Shown here: positions 15,595 to 23,623 of the stretch, piece after piece
Position numbering within the stretch: position 1 is the first letter of the stretch
How the letters are laid out: the number at the start of each line of letters is the position of its first letter
Made by a program: the position numbers and the translations under genes
Notes under the pieces: generated by a model
What the model was told of the DNA's origin: nothing
Database searches by the model: none
What the model saw: only the letters and a program-made list of their open reading frames with translations
DNA from: an uncultured Clostridia bacterium
GTDB taxonomy: Bacteria > Bacillota > Clostridia > Christensenellales > Aristaeellaceae
Direction: 5' to 3'
Length of the DNA: 64,000 nt
NCBI GenBank assembly: GCA_934670175.1
Contig: CAKUOX010000006.1
Span: forward strand, 1 to 64,000

Positions 15595-15623
15595 ATTATA
15601 CATCCGAGATCAGGGCTTGTCAA
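15595..15623 (-). promoter_or_regulatory. Consensus promoter of the Cys leader and binding-protein unit
   Basis: On the minus strand TTGACA (15618-15623), a 17-base spacer and TATAAT (15595-15600), both perfect. The promoter overlaps the 3' end of the ATPase gene. Confidence 0.92.
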
Positions 15624-16383
15624 GCCCCTTTTCGCGTTTTTTTGAGTCATATACAAAACTTTTCAAAAACGCCTGCGCGCGCTCCGTTTCAGGATGATGG
15701 AAAAACACCTCAGGCGTCGCCGTTTCGACCACGAGACCATCCTCCAAAAACACCACGCGATCTGCCACGGCCTCCGCAAAGCGCATTTCGTGGGTCACGA
15801 TGGCCATGGTCATGCCCGATTCCGCCAGATCGATCACCACGCGCAGCACCTCATGCACCATTTCCGGATCGAGCGCCGCCGTGATCTCATCCAGCAGCAG
15901 TATTTCCGGATGCATCAGCATGGCGCGCACCAGCGCCACGCGCTGCTTCTGGCCGCCTGAAAGCTGGCGCGGCAGTGCATGCTGCCTGTCCTGCAGACCC
16001 ACGCGCGCCAGCAGCGCCTCAGCCTCGGGGATCACCTGAGCCTTGGGCGCATGCAGCGCCTTCGTCGGGCCCAGCAGCAGATTTTCCATCACATCCATGT
16101 GTGGGAAAAGATCATAGCTTTGAAACACCATGCCGATCTTCTGGCGCAGCAGGTGCAGGTTTTTCTTCTGGTTCTGGATCGGCTGTCCATTTAAGAAGAT
16201 CTCGCCGCCGTCGATCTGCTCCAGACCGTTCACGCAGCGCAGCAGCGTGGACTTGCCGCAGCCGGACGGCCCCACGATGACCACTACTTCGCCCTTGCCG
16301 ACGCTGAAGGAAATATCCTTCAGAACGGGCGTCTGATCGAACTGCTTACGCAGATGCCGCACCTCAAGTACAGGACTACTCAT
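15610..16383 (-). CDS. Polar amino-acid ABC transporter ATPase
   Basis: A 257-residue ABC ATPase of the GlnQ/HisP type: Walker A GPSGCGKST, signature LSGGQKQRVALVRAM, Walker B LLLDEITAALDP and the H-loop IVTHEM. It couples ATP hydrolysis to import through the two permeases just upstream. The ATG follows AAAGGAGG. The last 20 residues are a charged tail whose coding DNA doubles as the promoter of the next unit. Confidence 0.94.
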   Translation of the reverse strand: MSSPVLEVRHLRKQFDQTPVLKDISFSVGKGEVVVIVGPSGCGKSTLLRCVNGLEQIDGGEIFLNGQPIQNQKKNLHLLRQKIGMVFQSYDLFPHMDVMENLLLGPTKALHAPKAQVIPEAEALLARVGLQDRQHALPRQLSGGQKQRVALVRAMLMHPEILLLDEITAALDPEMVHEVLRVVIDLAESGMTMAIVTHEMRFAEAVADRVVFLEDGLVVETATPEVFFHHPETERAQAFLKSFVYDSKKREKGLDKP

Positions 16384-16395
16384 GTTCTGCCTCCT

Positions 16396-17070
16396 TTATG
16401 CCCAGCGCTTTTCCAGCTTGCCCGCCAGCACAGAAACCGGCCAGCACACCAGAAAATACAGAAAGAATACCACGGCGTAGATCCATATCGCCGCCTGCGG
16501 CGCGTCGTAGCGCGAGGCGTCGATGATCTGCTGCCCCACCTTCAGCACCTCGATCACGCCGATCAGCATCACCAGCGAGGTGGTCTTGATCATGCGCGTC
16601 GCCAGATTGATGGCCTGCGGGATCAGCCGCCGCAGCGTCTGCGGGATCAGCACATGCTGATAGATCTGCCGCTTTTTCAGTCCGAGCGCCGCCGCGCTGT
16701 CGAGCTGGTGCCGCGGAATCGACGTGAGCGCGCCGCGCACCAGATCCCCCATTTCACCCGCGCCCCAGAAGGCAAACACTGCCACGGCCGCCGCCTCGCC
16801 CGATATTTGAATATCGAAGGCCTTGGCCATGCCGAAGTACACCAGAAACAGCAGCACCAGCTGCGGCACGATGCGTATCGTTTCCAGCCACAGGCGGCAC
16901 AGCGCGCGCGTGACGGGATTTTTCAGCGTCATCACCGCACCGAGCAGCAGTCCCAGCACGATGGACAGCACGATGGACAGCAGCGACAGCTTCAGCGTTA
17001 TGCCCAGCCCGCCCAGCAGGCGCGCCGGATTGCGTCCCTTAAACAGCACGCTGATTCCCAAATCCTGCAT
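16396..17070 (-). CDS. Polar amino-acid ABC transporter permease (second)
   Basis: A 224-residue His/Glu/Gln/Arg/opine-family permease with about five membrane helices and the EAA loop region GALTSIPRHQLDSAAALGLKK. The start at 17070 follows GGAGG by seven bases; an upstream in-frame ATG at 17088 overlaps the ribosome site. The gene overlaps the preceding permease by 32 bases, and the two probably form the heterodimeric channel. Confidence 0.92.
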   Translation of the reverse strand: MQDLGISVLFKGRNPARLLGGLGITLKLSLLSIVLSIVLGLLLGAVMTLKNPVTRALCRLWLETIRIVPQLVLLFLVYFGMAKAFDIQISGEAAAVAVFAFWGAGEMGDLVRGALTSIPRHQLDSAAALGLKKRQIYQHVLIPQTLRRLIPQAINLATRMIKTTSLVMLIGVIEVLKVGQQIIDASRYDAPQAAIWIYAVVFFLYFLVCWPVSVLAGKLEKRWA

Positions 17071-17710
17071 AGCGCATCCTCCTTTCAATAAACGAGAACA
17101 GCAGCGACAGCGGCAGCAGTATCACCAGATAGGCCGCCACCAGCATCAGCAGCGCTTCGTCGGTCTTATAATACATGCCGATCAGATCCTTCGCCACATA
17201 CATCAGATCCGCCAGCGCCACTGCGCTGAATACACTGGTCTCCTTCAGCAGAAAGATCACGTTCGCGCCCACGGCGGGAACCGCCGTCGCCAGCGCCTGC
17301 GGCAAAACGACGTAACGTATGTTCTGCGCTGTAGTCAGGCCGATGCACATACCCGATTCCACCTGCGTGCGATCCACCGCCTCGAGGCCGCTGCGCAGCG
17401 CCTCGGCCATGTACGCGCCGCCCAGAAACGTGAGCCCGATGATGGCACAGGCCTCGGAGCTGATCTTCACACCGATCTTCGGCAGACCGAAATACAGGAA
17501 GAACAGCTGCACCAGCAGCGGCGTATTGCGCGCGAGCTCGATATACGCGCCCGCGAGCTGCCGCAGCAGCGGCAGGCGGAAATAGCGTATCATACAGCAG
17601 GCGAAGCCCAGCAGCAGCGAAAGCGCCACGCCGATGCCGCCGATGCGCAGCGTCAGCCCCGCCGCCTGCACATACATGGGCGCGTATTTGCCGATGAACG
17701 ACCAATCCAT
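17039..17710 (-). CDS. Polar amino-acid ABC transporter permease (first)
   Basis: A 223-residue permease of the same family, with YIELARNTPLLVQLFFLYFGLP, the standard HisM/GlnP motif, and EAA loop EALRSGLEAVDRTQVESGMCIGL. Two ATGs six bases apart (17716 and 17710) are possible. The second has the better nine-base spacing from AGGAGG. It is the first structural gene of the unit and lies about 320 bases after a Cys-codon leader ORF. Confidence 0.92.
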   Translation of the reverse strand: MDWSFIGKYAPMYVQAAGLTLRIGGIGVALSLLLGFACCMIRYFRLPLLRQLAGAYIELARNTPLLVQLFFLYFGLPKIGVKISSEACAIIGLTFLGGAYMAEALRSGLEAVDRTQVESGMCIGLTTAQNIRYVVLPQALATAVPAVGANVIFLLKETSVFSAVALADLMYVAKDLIGMYYKTDEALLMLVAAYLVILLPLSLLFSFIERRMRYAGFGNQRAV

Positions 17711-17739
17711 AGTCATTCCCCTCCTAAATACCTCCGAGA

Positions 17740-17949
17740 GAATTGTCGACGCCTCCTTGCGGAAGCCGCCGGTGCGTTGGTTCCCAGCACCGCGCTGCCG
17801 GAAACGGCACCTTGTGCCGGGTTCGGTGCGTTATAGCAGTCGCGCCGTTGCCTGCGGCCGGCGCAACCAGCCCGTGCGCAGCGGAGCTGCCAGCACGGCG
17901 CTGCCGGAACCTCCGCTATGCGGAGTCTCCGGTGCGTTATAGCCAATTC
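17740..17949 (+). repeat. R3 repeat copy 6, split by module M3
   Basis: Outer arms GAATTG (17740) and CAATTC (17944-17949) of the R3 plan enclose about 190 bases. Most of that is one full (17835-17941) and one partial (about 17788-17835) copy of a GC-rich module ending in CCGGTGCGTTATAG or TCGGTGCGTTATAG. The module occurs inverted inside R2 copy 1 (12200-12311). This is direct evidence for nesting of one repeat in another. Confidence 0.8.
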
Positions 17950-17961
17950 CTGCCTTCTAAT

Positions 17962-18001
17962 AAAACAGCGGTAAGCCGCCATGCAGCCCACCGCCGTTTT
18001 T
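17962..18001 (-). terminator. Attenuator terminator upstream of permease operon (bidirectional)
   Basis: On the minus strand AAAACGGCGGT pairs with ACCGCTGTTTT (one G-U pair), followed by ATTA. It lies about 30 bases after the stop of the Cys leader ORF and upstream of the permease genes. Confidence 0.75.
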
Positions 18002-18031
18002 ATGCTCGAAACCGCCCGACACGGCTTCAAA

Positions 18032-18112
18032 TCAACGCAGGAAAGCAGACAGACGACGTGCGATCATCATCTGCCGACAACACTTGTTCGTTATGCCAAA
18101 CCGGCGCGCCAT
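18032..18112 (-). CDS. Leader peptide with two consecutive Cys codons
   Basis: A 26-codon ORF, MARRFGITNKCCRQMM then IARRLSAFLR. AGGAGG (18122-18127) is nine bases before its ATG. Its promoter is at 18174-18202 and a terminator hairpin follows at 17962-18001. The UGU-UGU pair at codons 11-12 is the likely sensing point. An in-frame ATG at 18133 is less likely, having no ribosome site. Together with the CCC leader of the binding-protein unit it argues for cysteine-responsive attenuation of the whole transporter. Confidence 0.75.
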   Translation of the reverse strand: MARRFGITNKCCRQMMIARRLSAFLR

Positions 18113-18173
18113 CCGCTCATTCCTCCTGCTCATAATCTGTAATTGCCACAGGGTGTTTTATCCCTTTAGCATA

Positions 18174-18202
18174 ATAATACGCGGTTTTTCCCAGTATGTC
18201 AA
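18174..18202 (-). promoter_or_regulatory. Promoter of the permease-ATPase operon
   Basis: On the minus strand TTGACA (18197-18202), a 17-base spacer and TATTAT (18174-18179). The transcript would start about 55 bases before the leader peptide. Confidence 0.85.
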
Positions 18203-18316
18203 TAGGGAATCCCGATGTTTTGTTATTTTTGCATTTTATTCGTCAGACGACTGCCCGCGCAGATTTGACGGCATCCATCTGAAAACGCCATGCGCTCAGG
18301 ACTGATCTATGCAAAC

Positions 18317-18344
18317 ATGCGCGCCGGAAAACTCCGACGCGCAT
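18317..18344. repeat. Left-flank hairpin of R2 copy 2
   Basis: ATGCGCG/CGCGCAT arms plus CGGA/TCCG. It is 26 of 28 bases identical to the hairpin at 18544-18571 on the other side of the element. Confidence 0.75.
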
Positions 18345-18349
18345 CAGGA

Positions 18350-18540
18350 TGTTGACAAAGTCAACAGACTGCCAGACGCTGAAAAACCCTGCAAGACAAG
18401 GAAACACGGGCTGCAAATGAGGGCGCATACTCAGGCGTATGTAACCGATTTTGCAGCCCGCGTTGACGAAGTAAGCAGAAATTTCAACTTCTCCAGAAGT
18501 TGTTCAAGAAATTTCTGCGGTTGCGGGGTTTGTCAGTGGT
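18350..18540 (+). repeat. R2 palindromic element, copy 2
   Basis: Closely matches copy 1 (12117-12420) from TGTTGACAAAGTCAACAG to GGGGTTTGTCAGTGG, without the M3 module. It keeps the GCAGAAATTTCAACTT...GAAATTTCTGC hairpin. No gene is present. Confidence 0.85.
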
Positions 18541-18543
18541 CTG

Positions 18544-18571
18544 ATACGCGCCGGAAAGCTCCGACGCGCAT
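18544..18571 (-). terminator. Terminator-like hairpin after the nucleoside transporter; right flank of R2 copy 2
   Basis: A palindrome with CGCG/CGCG and CGGA/TCCG arms lies 45 bases past the stop of the last permease gene. No long T-run follows. Confidence 0.55.
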
Positions 18572-18615
18572 GCTCATATAGCAATGCCGGCAGTATGCCA
18601 GCACAGCTCTAAGGC

Positions 18616-19530
18616 TTATTTAAATGAACGGCTCTTGCGCCTGGCAACGGCGTTGTACACCGCCATCGCCACGACGGTCGCCAGATACGGAATGCAGTTG
18701 AGCAGCTGCTGCCGCGCGGCGGTATTCTGCAGCACATAGGACAGCGCCGTCGTGAAGCCGAACAGCGCGCTCGAGAGCAGCGCGCCCAGCGGGTGCCCCT
18801 GACACAGGTTATTCGCCGCCAGCGCCACATAGCCGCGCGCGGAGGAAATGTTCTGAATAAACAGCGTGACCGAACCCAGCGACAGCAGGCAACCCGCCAG
18901 GCCGATCATGCCGCCGGAAAGCGTGGTGGAAATGATCTGATACTTTTCCACATTCACGCCCAGACTGCCCGCAGCGCGCTTGTTGATGCCGATGGCACGC
19001 AGCCGGAAGCCCACCGTGGTCTTGTACATGATGATGTACATCACGATGGCCAGCGCGAACGCCGCGTAATCGATCACCGTCAGCGAGGCAAACATTGTGC
19101 TCACTACGGGTATGTCCTTGATCAGCGGCAGCGTCACCTTCGGCAGACCCTTGAGCGTCGGGTCGGACACAGTGCCCTTCGTGTGAAAGATCATCGAGAG
19201 CAGGAAGGTGGTAAAGCCCAGCGCAAAGGTGTTGAGCGCCATGCCCACGATCATGCTCTGCCCCTTGAGCTTGACGATGAAGAAGGCCATGATAAAGGTC
19301 ATCAGCATGCCGACCAGCACCGCCACCAGCACGCTCAGCCAGATATTGCGCACGAAATACTGCGTCAGAAACGCGAAGAATGCGCTGGTGAGCAGCGTGC
19401 CCTCCAGGGCGATATTGAACACCTTCACTTTGCTGCAAACGCCCGCGCAGAGCGCCACCAGCAGGATGGGCGTCATATAGCGCAGCGTGGAATTGAACAC
19501 GGATGCCAGATAATCGATGGAAACCGTCAT
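18616..19530 (-). CDS. Nucleoside ABC transporter permease (NupQ/YufQ-like)
   Basis: A 304-residue BPD_transp_2 permease with about eight membrane helices. The stretch FNIALEGTLLTSAFFAF matches the 'NIGxEGxx' motif of nucleoside/sugar permeases. It is the last gene of the binding protein-ATPase-permease-permease order known from Bacillus nupNOPQ, a guanosine/nucleoside importer. It overlaps the previous permease gene by four bases. Confidence 0.9.
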   Translation of the reverse strand: MTVSIDYLASVFNSTLRYMTPILLVALCAGVCSKVKVFNIALEGTLLTSAFFAFLTQYFVRNIWLSVLVAVLVGMLMTFIMAFFIVKLKGQSMIVGMALNTFALGFTTFLLSMIFHTKGTVSDPTLKGLPKVTLPLIKDIPVVSTMFASLTVIDYAAFALAIVMYIIMYKTTVGFRLRAIGINKRAAGSLGVNVEKYQIISTTLSGGMIGLAGCLLSLGSVTLFIQNISSARGYVALAANNLCQGHPLGALLSSALFGFTTALSYVLQNTAARQQLLNCIPYLATVVAMAVYNAVARRKSRSFK

Positions 19531-20624
19531 GCCTGTCCGCCTCCCTTCTGATCTACGCGCGTTCTGTGACTCCTGTAAGCGATCTTTACCAGGCGCACGG
19601 ACATCAGCAGCGTTATGATGCCTTCGATCATGTTGCAGACCTCCACCGGAATCACAGTGCTGCGCTGCATCGCGCTGCCGCCGGTGTTCAGGCCAGCCAG
19701 CAATATGGAGGCCACTGCCGTGCCGATGGGGTTAAAATCCGCCAGCAGCGCCGCCACCATGCCGCTCCAGGCATAGCCGGTGTTGAAAATCATCTGGTCG
19801 ATATAGCGGTACTTGCTGCCCAGCACCTCGAACGCGCCGCCGAGACCCGCCATCACGCCGCTGAGGATCAGCACCAGATACAGCATCTTGCGGGCGTTTA
19901 CGCCGCCGTAGCGCGCAAAGCGCGGATTGAGGCCGCCCATGCGGGATTTATAGCCAAAGCTCGTGCGCGTAAAGAGCAGATAGATGATTGCCACGATGAT
20001 CAGCGACAGCGCAAAACCCCAGTGCACGGAGCCGGAAAACATCTTCGGCAGCTGCGCCTCCTTGGCAATCTTGCCGGTCTGCACCGCCACAATGTCCAGC
20101 GCCTCGGGATCCTTCACGACGTAGTTGGTCATGTAGCTGGCAAGATTGTTGGCGATGTAGTTCATCATCAGCGTAGAGATAATGAACGTAACCTCGAATT
20201 TCTCAAACAGCCAGCCGGAGATCACGGAATACAGCGCGCCTGCCAGCGCCGCCGCCACCACCGCCGCCAGAATGCGCAGCGGGCCGGAAACGGGCAGATA
20301 GTACGCCGCCATCGCCGCACAGAAGGAACCCAGGATCATCTGGCCCTCGCCGCCCATGGCTTCGTAGCCGGAACGCCAGGCGATGCACACCGCCAGGCCG
20401 CCCATGATGATCGGCGTGGCGCGCTTGAGCGTCTCAGAAATGTAGAAGCTGTTGCCAAACGCGCCGCGGATCATGGCAGCGTAGGCGGTAAACACGTTTT
20501 CGCCGCAGATCATGATTACGATCGCGCCCAGGAACAGGCTGATCAGCACCGCCACCAGCGGCTGACTCAGCTTGTCGGCAAGGTTGACCAGGCGGCGGCG
20601 CATATCGCGCTTATCGGCTTTCAT
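19527..20624 (-). CDS. Nucleoside ABC transporter permease (NupP/YufP-like)
   Basis: A 365-residue permease of the same family with the motif SGYEAMGGEGQMILGSF, equivalent to the conserved 'NIGAEGQ' segment. It has about ten hydrophobic segments. The start overlaps the end of the ATPase gene (ATGA-type overlap) and its own end overlaps the next permease, so three genes are translationally coupled. Confidence 0.9.
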   Translation of the reverse strand: MKADKRDMRRRLVNLADKLSQPLVAVLISLFLGAIVIMICGENVFTAYAAMIRGAFGNSFYISETLKRATPIIMGGLAVCIAWRSGYEAMGGEGQMILGSFCAAMAAYYLPVSGPLRILAAVVAAALAGALYSVISGWLFEKFEVTFIISTLMMNYIANNLASYMTNYVVKDPEALDIVAVQTGKIAKEAQLPKMFSGSVHWGFALSLIIVAIIYLLFTRTSFGYKSRMGGLNPRFARYGGVNARKMLYLVLILSGVMAGLGGAFEVLGSKYRYIDQMIFNTGYAWSGMVAALLADFNPIGTAVASILLAGLNTGGSAMQRSTVIPVEVCNMIEGIITLLMSVRLVKIAYRSHRTRVDQKGGGQA

Positions 20625-22126
20625 TCTTTCACTGCACCTCCCACCATCAGCAAACCCAGATGCTTGTCATCCATGCTGTCGCGCTTGAATTCACCGTTGA
20701 TCCTGCCATCGAAAATGACGTAAATGCGATCCGAAAGGCTCATGATCTCCGTCAGCTCCGAGGACACCAGCAGAATCGCAGCGCCCTCGCATCGCCGCTG
20801 CACCAGCCGGTCGTGAATGGCCTCCATCGCGCCCACGTCGATACCGCGCGTCGGCTCGCAGCAGATCAGCACCGGCGTGTTCATGCTCATCTCGCGCGCC
20901 ACGATCAGCTTCTGCGCGTTGCCGCCGGAAAGCTCGCTCATTTTCTGAATGGCTGACGACGCCTTCACGCCAAAATCGACGATCAGCTTTTCGGCATAGG
21001 CGCGCACCGCGCCATGGCGCACAAAGCCCCGATGTGAAAACGGCATTTCATCCTGCCGCCCCATCAACGCATTCTCCTCGAGCGTGGCGTCCGTGGCGCT
21101 GCCCACGGCGTAGCGATCCTCGGGAATATGCGCCAGCCCCGCCTTGCGGATCTCGAGCACAGATTTGCCCGTCACATCCTGTCCGCCGACCAGCACCTTA
21201 CCGCCGCTCGACGCCATAAGCCCCGTGATGCAGGAGATCAGTTCGCTCTGCCCGTTGCCGGACACGCCCGCGATGCCCACGATCTCGCCCGCGTTCACAT
21301 GCAGGCTGACGTCCTTGAGCACGTCGCGCCCGTCCACATGCAGGCTCAGCCCCTGCGTTTCCAGCATGACCCTGCCCGGCTCGAACTGCGGAATCTGCCG
21401 GTCTACGATCTGATGACCCACCATCAAAAAGGCGAGCTCCTCGATATTGGTTTCCTGCTTCATGCGCTCCGCTACGACCCGTCCCTGCCGCATGACGTAC
21501 ACGCGGTCGGCCACGGCGATGACCTCCTGCAGCTTATGGGTAATGAGCACAATGCTCTTGCCCGCGGCGGCGAGCTTGCGAATCGTATCCAGCAGTGCCT
21601 CGACCTCCAGTGGGGTCAGCACGGCGCTCGGCTCGTCAAAAATGATGATTTCTGCACTCTGATACAGTATTTTCAGAATCTCCACGCGCTGGCGCAGACC
21701 CACGGGGCAATCGCTGATGCGCGCGCGCGGGTCGATCTTGAGCTGATATTTATCTGAAAGGGCCTGAACCGCTTCCACGGTTCCGTTCATATCCATAAAC
21801 GGGCCCTTGTGAATCTCATTCTTAAATACGATGTTTTCGGCGACGGTCATTTGATCAAACAGCATGAAATGCTGCTGCACCATGCCGATGCCGTGCGCCA
21901 TGGCGTCCGACGGATTGCGAAAGCGCACGGGCTTGCCGTTTACCAGGATCTGCCCTGAGGTCGGCTTTTCAAGGCCGTAGAGTATCTTCATGATCGTGGA
22001 TTTGCCCGCGCCGTTTTCGCCGACAATGGCCAGGATCTCGCCGCGGTTCAGGTGAAGGTTCACGCCGTCGTTGGCGCGCACGCCGTCGGAATAGACCTTC
22101 ACGATGTCTTTCATTTCAAAAACCAT
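20621..22126 (-). CDS. Nucleoside ABC transporter ATPase, two ABC domains (NupO/YufO-like)
   Basis: A 501-residue protein with tandem ABC modules. The first has intact Walker A GENGAGKST (about residue 36) and Walker B IIFDEPSAVLTP. The second has a divergent Walker A GVSGNGQSE and signature LSGGNAQKLIVARE. This asymmetry is usual in sugar and nucleoside importers. It is separated from the binding-protein gene by an R3 repeat and a strong hairpin, a common way to make more binding protein than ATPase. Confidence 0.94.
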   Translation of the reverse strand: MVFEMKDIVKVYSDGVRANDGVNLHLNRGEILAIVGENGAGKSTIMKILYGLEKPTSGQILVNGKPVRFRNPSDAMAHGIGMVQQHFMLFDQMTVAENIVFKNEIHKGPFMDMNGTVEAVQALSDKYQLKIDPRARISDCPVGLRQRVEILKILYQSAEIIIFDEPSAVLTPLEVEALLDTIRKLAAAGKSIVLITHKLQEVIAVADRVYVMRQGRVVAERMKQETNIEELAFLMVGHQIVDRQIPQFEPGRVMLETQGLSLHVDGRDVLKDVSLHVNAGEIVGIAGVSGNGQSELISCITGLMASSGGKVLVGGQDVTGKSVLEIRKAGLAHIPEDRYAVGSATDATLEENALMGRQDEMPFSHRGFVRHGAVRAYAEKLIVDFGVKASSAIQKMSELSGGNAQKLIVAREMSMNTPVLICCEPTRGIDVGAMEAIHDRLVQRRCEGAAILLVSSELTEIMSLSDRIYVIFDGRINGEFKRDSMDDKHLGLLMVGGAVKE

Positions 22127-22151
22127 GAATGTAAGCTCCCCTTCGTTTACA

Positions 22152-22230
22152 GAAAAATTATCGACGCCTCTTCATAGAGCCGCCGACCTGCGCAGCTATT
22201 TTTCGCAGCTCGCCGATCCCCTGCACTTCA
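22152..22230 (+). repeat. R3 repeat copy 7
   Basis: AATTATCGACGCCTCTTCAT, then AGAGCCGCCGACC, forms the first hairpin (TCGACGCCTCT with AGAGCCGCCGA). CTGCG/CGCAG forms the second. It ends CTGCACTTCA. The outer 3' arm is diverged. Confidence 0.65.
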
Positions 22231-22236
22231 GAAATA

Positions 22237-22276
22237 CGGGGAATGGCCGGCGTTTGCGGCGCATTCCCCGTTTTTT
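22237..22276. terminator. Hairpin between binding-protein and ATPase genes
   Basis: CGGGGAATG (22237-22245) and CATTCCCCG (22262-22270) form a 9-bp stem. The T6 run is on the plus strand; on the minus strand, the direction of the genes, the tail is only TATTTC. It probably acts as a partial terminator or 3' stabiliser for the binding-protein mRNA. Confidence 0.6.
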
Positions 22277-22330
22277 CCGGCTCCCGTTCAGCGCCTCAGC
22301 GCTTTAAGCAAACGGAAGTCCGGATGAAAA

Positions 22331-23347
22331 TCAGAAGGTGTAGTCCTCCATGGCCGGCAGGGTGAGTACCAGCTCGCCGGAGACGATCTTATCGACGACT
22401 TCCTGGCAGGCGGCGATCACTTCGTCGGTCAGGATCTCTTCGTTGCGATAGTTGCCGGGATTGGTAACGTGGGTCGCGCCGATCGCGCCGTCCTTAAGAT
22501 CCTGCACGGTCAGGCCCATGGTCATGCTGTCGTTGAAGAAGGCGTCGATGATGTAGCCGGTGGAGACGCCGGTGTTCTTCAGCTGCGCGGAGAGGATGTA
22601 GGGATTGTCCGGCGTGGTGGCGTCCGCATCCTGCGCGATGGAGTAAATGGGCGTGCCAGCCTCGGCCAGTTCGAGCGCTGCCTGGAAGATGCCGTCGTTG
22701 CAGGCAGCCGCGCCGCCAAAGATGTAGGTCGCGCCGGCCGCCGCCTGCTGCTTGGCGTATTCATAGGCGATGGCGGTGTCGGAATAGCTGTTGGTCCAGT
22801 TGAAGGTGAACTTCGCATCGGGGTTCACGGAGCGAACGCCCTCGGCAAAGCCCCAGGTGTATTTGAAGGAGCCAGCGCCTTCGAAGCAGCCGATGTAGCC
22901 GTACAGCTCCTCATCCGGGAAAGCGTTGCCGGCCATCACGCCCATCAGATAGGCGGCCTGCTCTTCGTTGTAGCTGATGGACATAACGTTGTCGCTGCCG
23001 GCGTCGGTATCGATCACGGCGTACTTGGCGGCGTCCGGATACTCGGTGGCCAGCTCGTTGGCATACTCAGCGGACTGCCAGCCCACGCCCAGGATCAGGT
23101 CATAGCCCTCGGCGACCGCAGCGCGGTAGTTGGACTGCCACTCGTCGGTATCGGAGCATTCCATCAGGCTCAGCTCATAGCCGTACTTGGCCTGCAGCTC
23201 TTCAGCCTTTTCTACGACCTGGGTCAGGAACAGATTGTTGCCAACGGGGTCACAGATCAGCGCGATCCGCTCGCCCTCTGCCAGAGATGCGGGTGCGATT
23301 GCCAGAACCAGTGCCAGCACGAGAATGAATCCAGCCAGTTTCTTCAT
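22331..23347 (-). CDS. BMP-family nucleoside-binding protein (NupN/BmpA-like)
   Basis: A 338-residue basic-membrane-protein family binding protein, with IALICDPVGNNLFLTQVVEKAEEL early, then GVGWQSAEYANELA and AYLMGVMAGNAFP. These proteins bind purine nucleosides. The signal peptide ends in PASLAEGE with a type-I cleavage site and no lipobox Cys, unlike most Gram-positive members. The ATG follows AAAGGAG. It is the first gene of the importer and is divergent from the nucleoside-degrading operon, which supports nucleosides as substrate. Confidence 0.93.
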   Translation of the reverse strand: MKKLAGFILVLALVLAIAPASLAEGERIALICDPVGNNLFLTQVVEKAEELQAKYGYELSLMECSDTDEWQSNYRAAVAEGYDLILGVGWQSAEYANELATEYPDAAKYAVIDTDAGSDNVMSISYNEEQAAYLMGVMAGNAFPDEELYGYIGCFEGAGSFKYTWGFAEGVRSVNPDAKFTFNWTNSYSDTAIAYEYAKQQAAAGATYIFGGAAACNDGIFQAALELAEAGTPIYSIAQDADATTPDNPYILSAQLKNTGVSTGYIIDAFFNDSMTMGLTVQDLKDGAIGATHVTNPGNYRNEEILTDEVIAACQEVVDKIVSGELVLTLPAMEDYTF

Positions 23348-23451
23348 GATGCCAAACTCCTTTATCCATTTGTTTTTTTATCTAAAGCCCTACGGCCTTA
23401 AATCACGGCAAAAAAGCGAACGTTAGAAAACTCAAAACTGATTTCGTTAGG

Positions 23452-23480
23452 ATAATACCACATATCGGCGCGATTGTCCA
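23452..23480 (-). promoter_or_regulatory. Promoter of the nucleoside importer
   Basis: On the minus strand TGGACA (23475-23480), a 17-base spacer and TATTAT (23452-23457), giving a roughly 100-base leader. Confidence 0.75.
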
Positions 23481-23538
23481 GTTATTTTCTTGTTGCCCTG
23501 CCATGCGCAGCGCTATCTAAAATTTAAATAATAATGAT

Positions 23539-23567
23539 TTGACGCAGCGCGCCGCACATGGTAAAAT
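23539..23567 (+). promoter_or_regulatory. Promoter of the nucleoside-salvage operon
   Basis: TTGACG (23539-23544), a 17-base spacer and TAAAAT (23562-23567), divergent from the importer promoter about 60 bases away. Confidence 0.7.
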
Positions 23568-23623
23568 GGATTGAAGGATTGACGTTAAAATCCGAACATT
23601 GCAAGTATATGGAGGAAAAACGC

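Noticed and set aside
18032..18133. Nine-codon ORF MSGWRAGLA in another frame behind the same AGGAGG
   Set aside because: Its ATG is only about one base after AGGAGG, too close for initiation, whereas the Cys-containing frame has nine-base spacing.
17717..18170. T-box riboswitch upstream of the amino-acid permease genes
   Set aside because: No T-box sequence or specifier loop was seen, and the region is explained by a translated Cys leader, a terminator and repeats.
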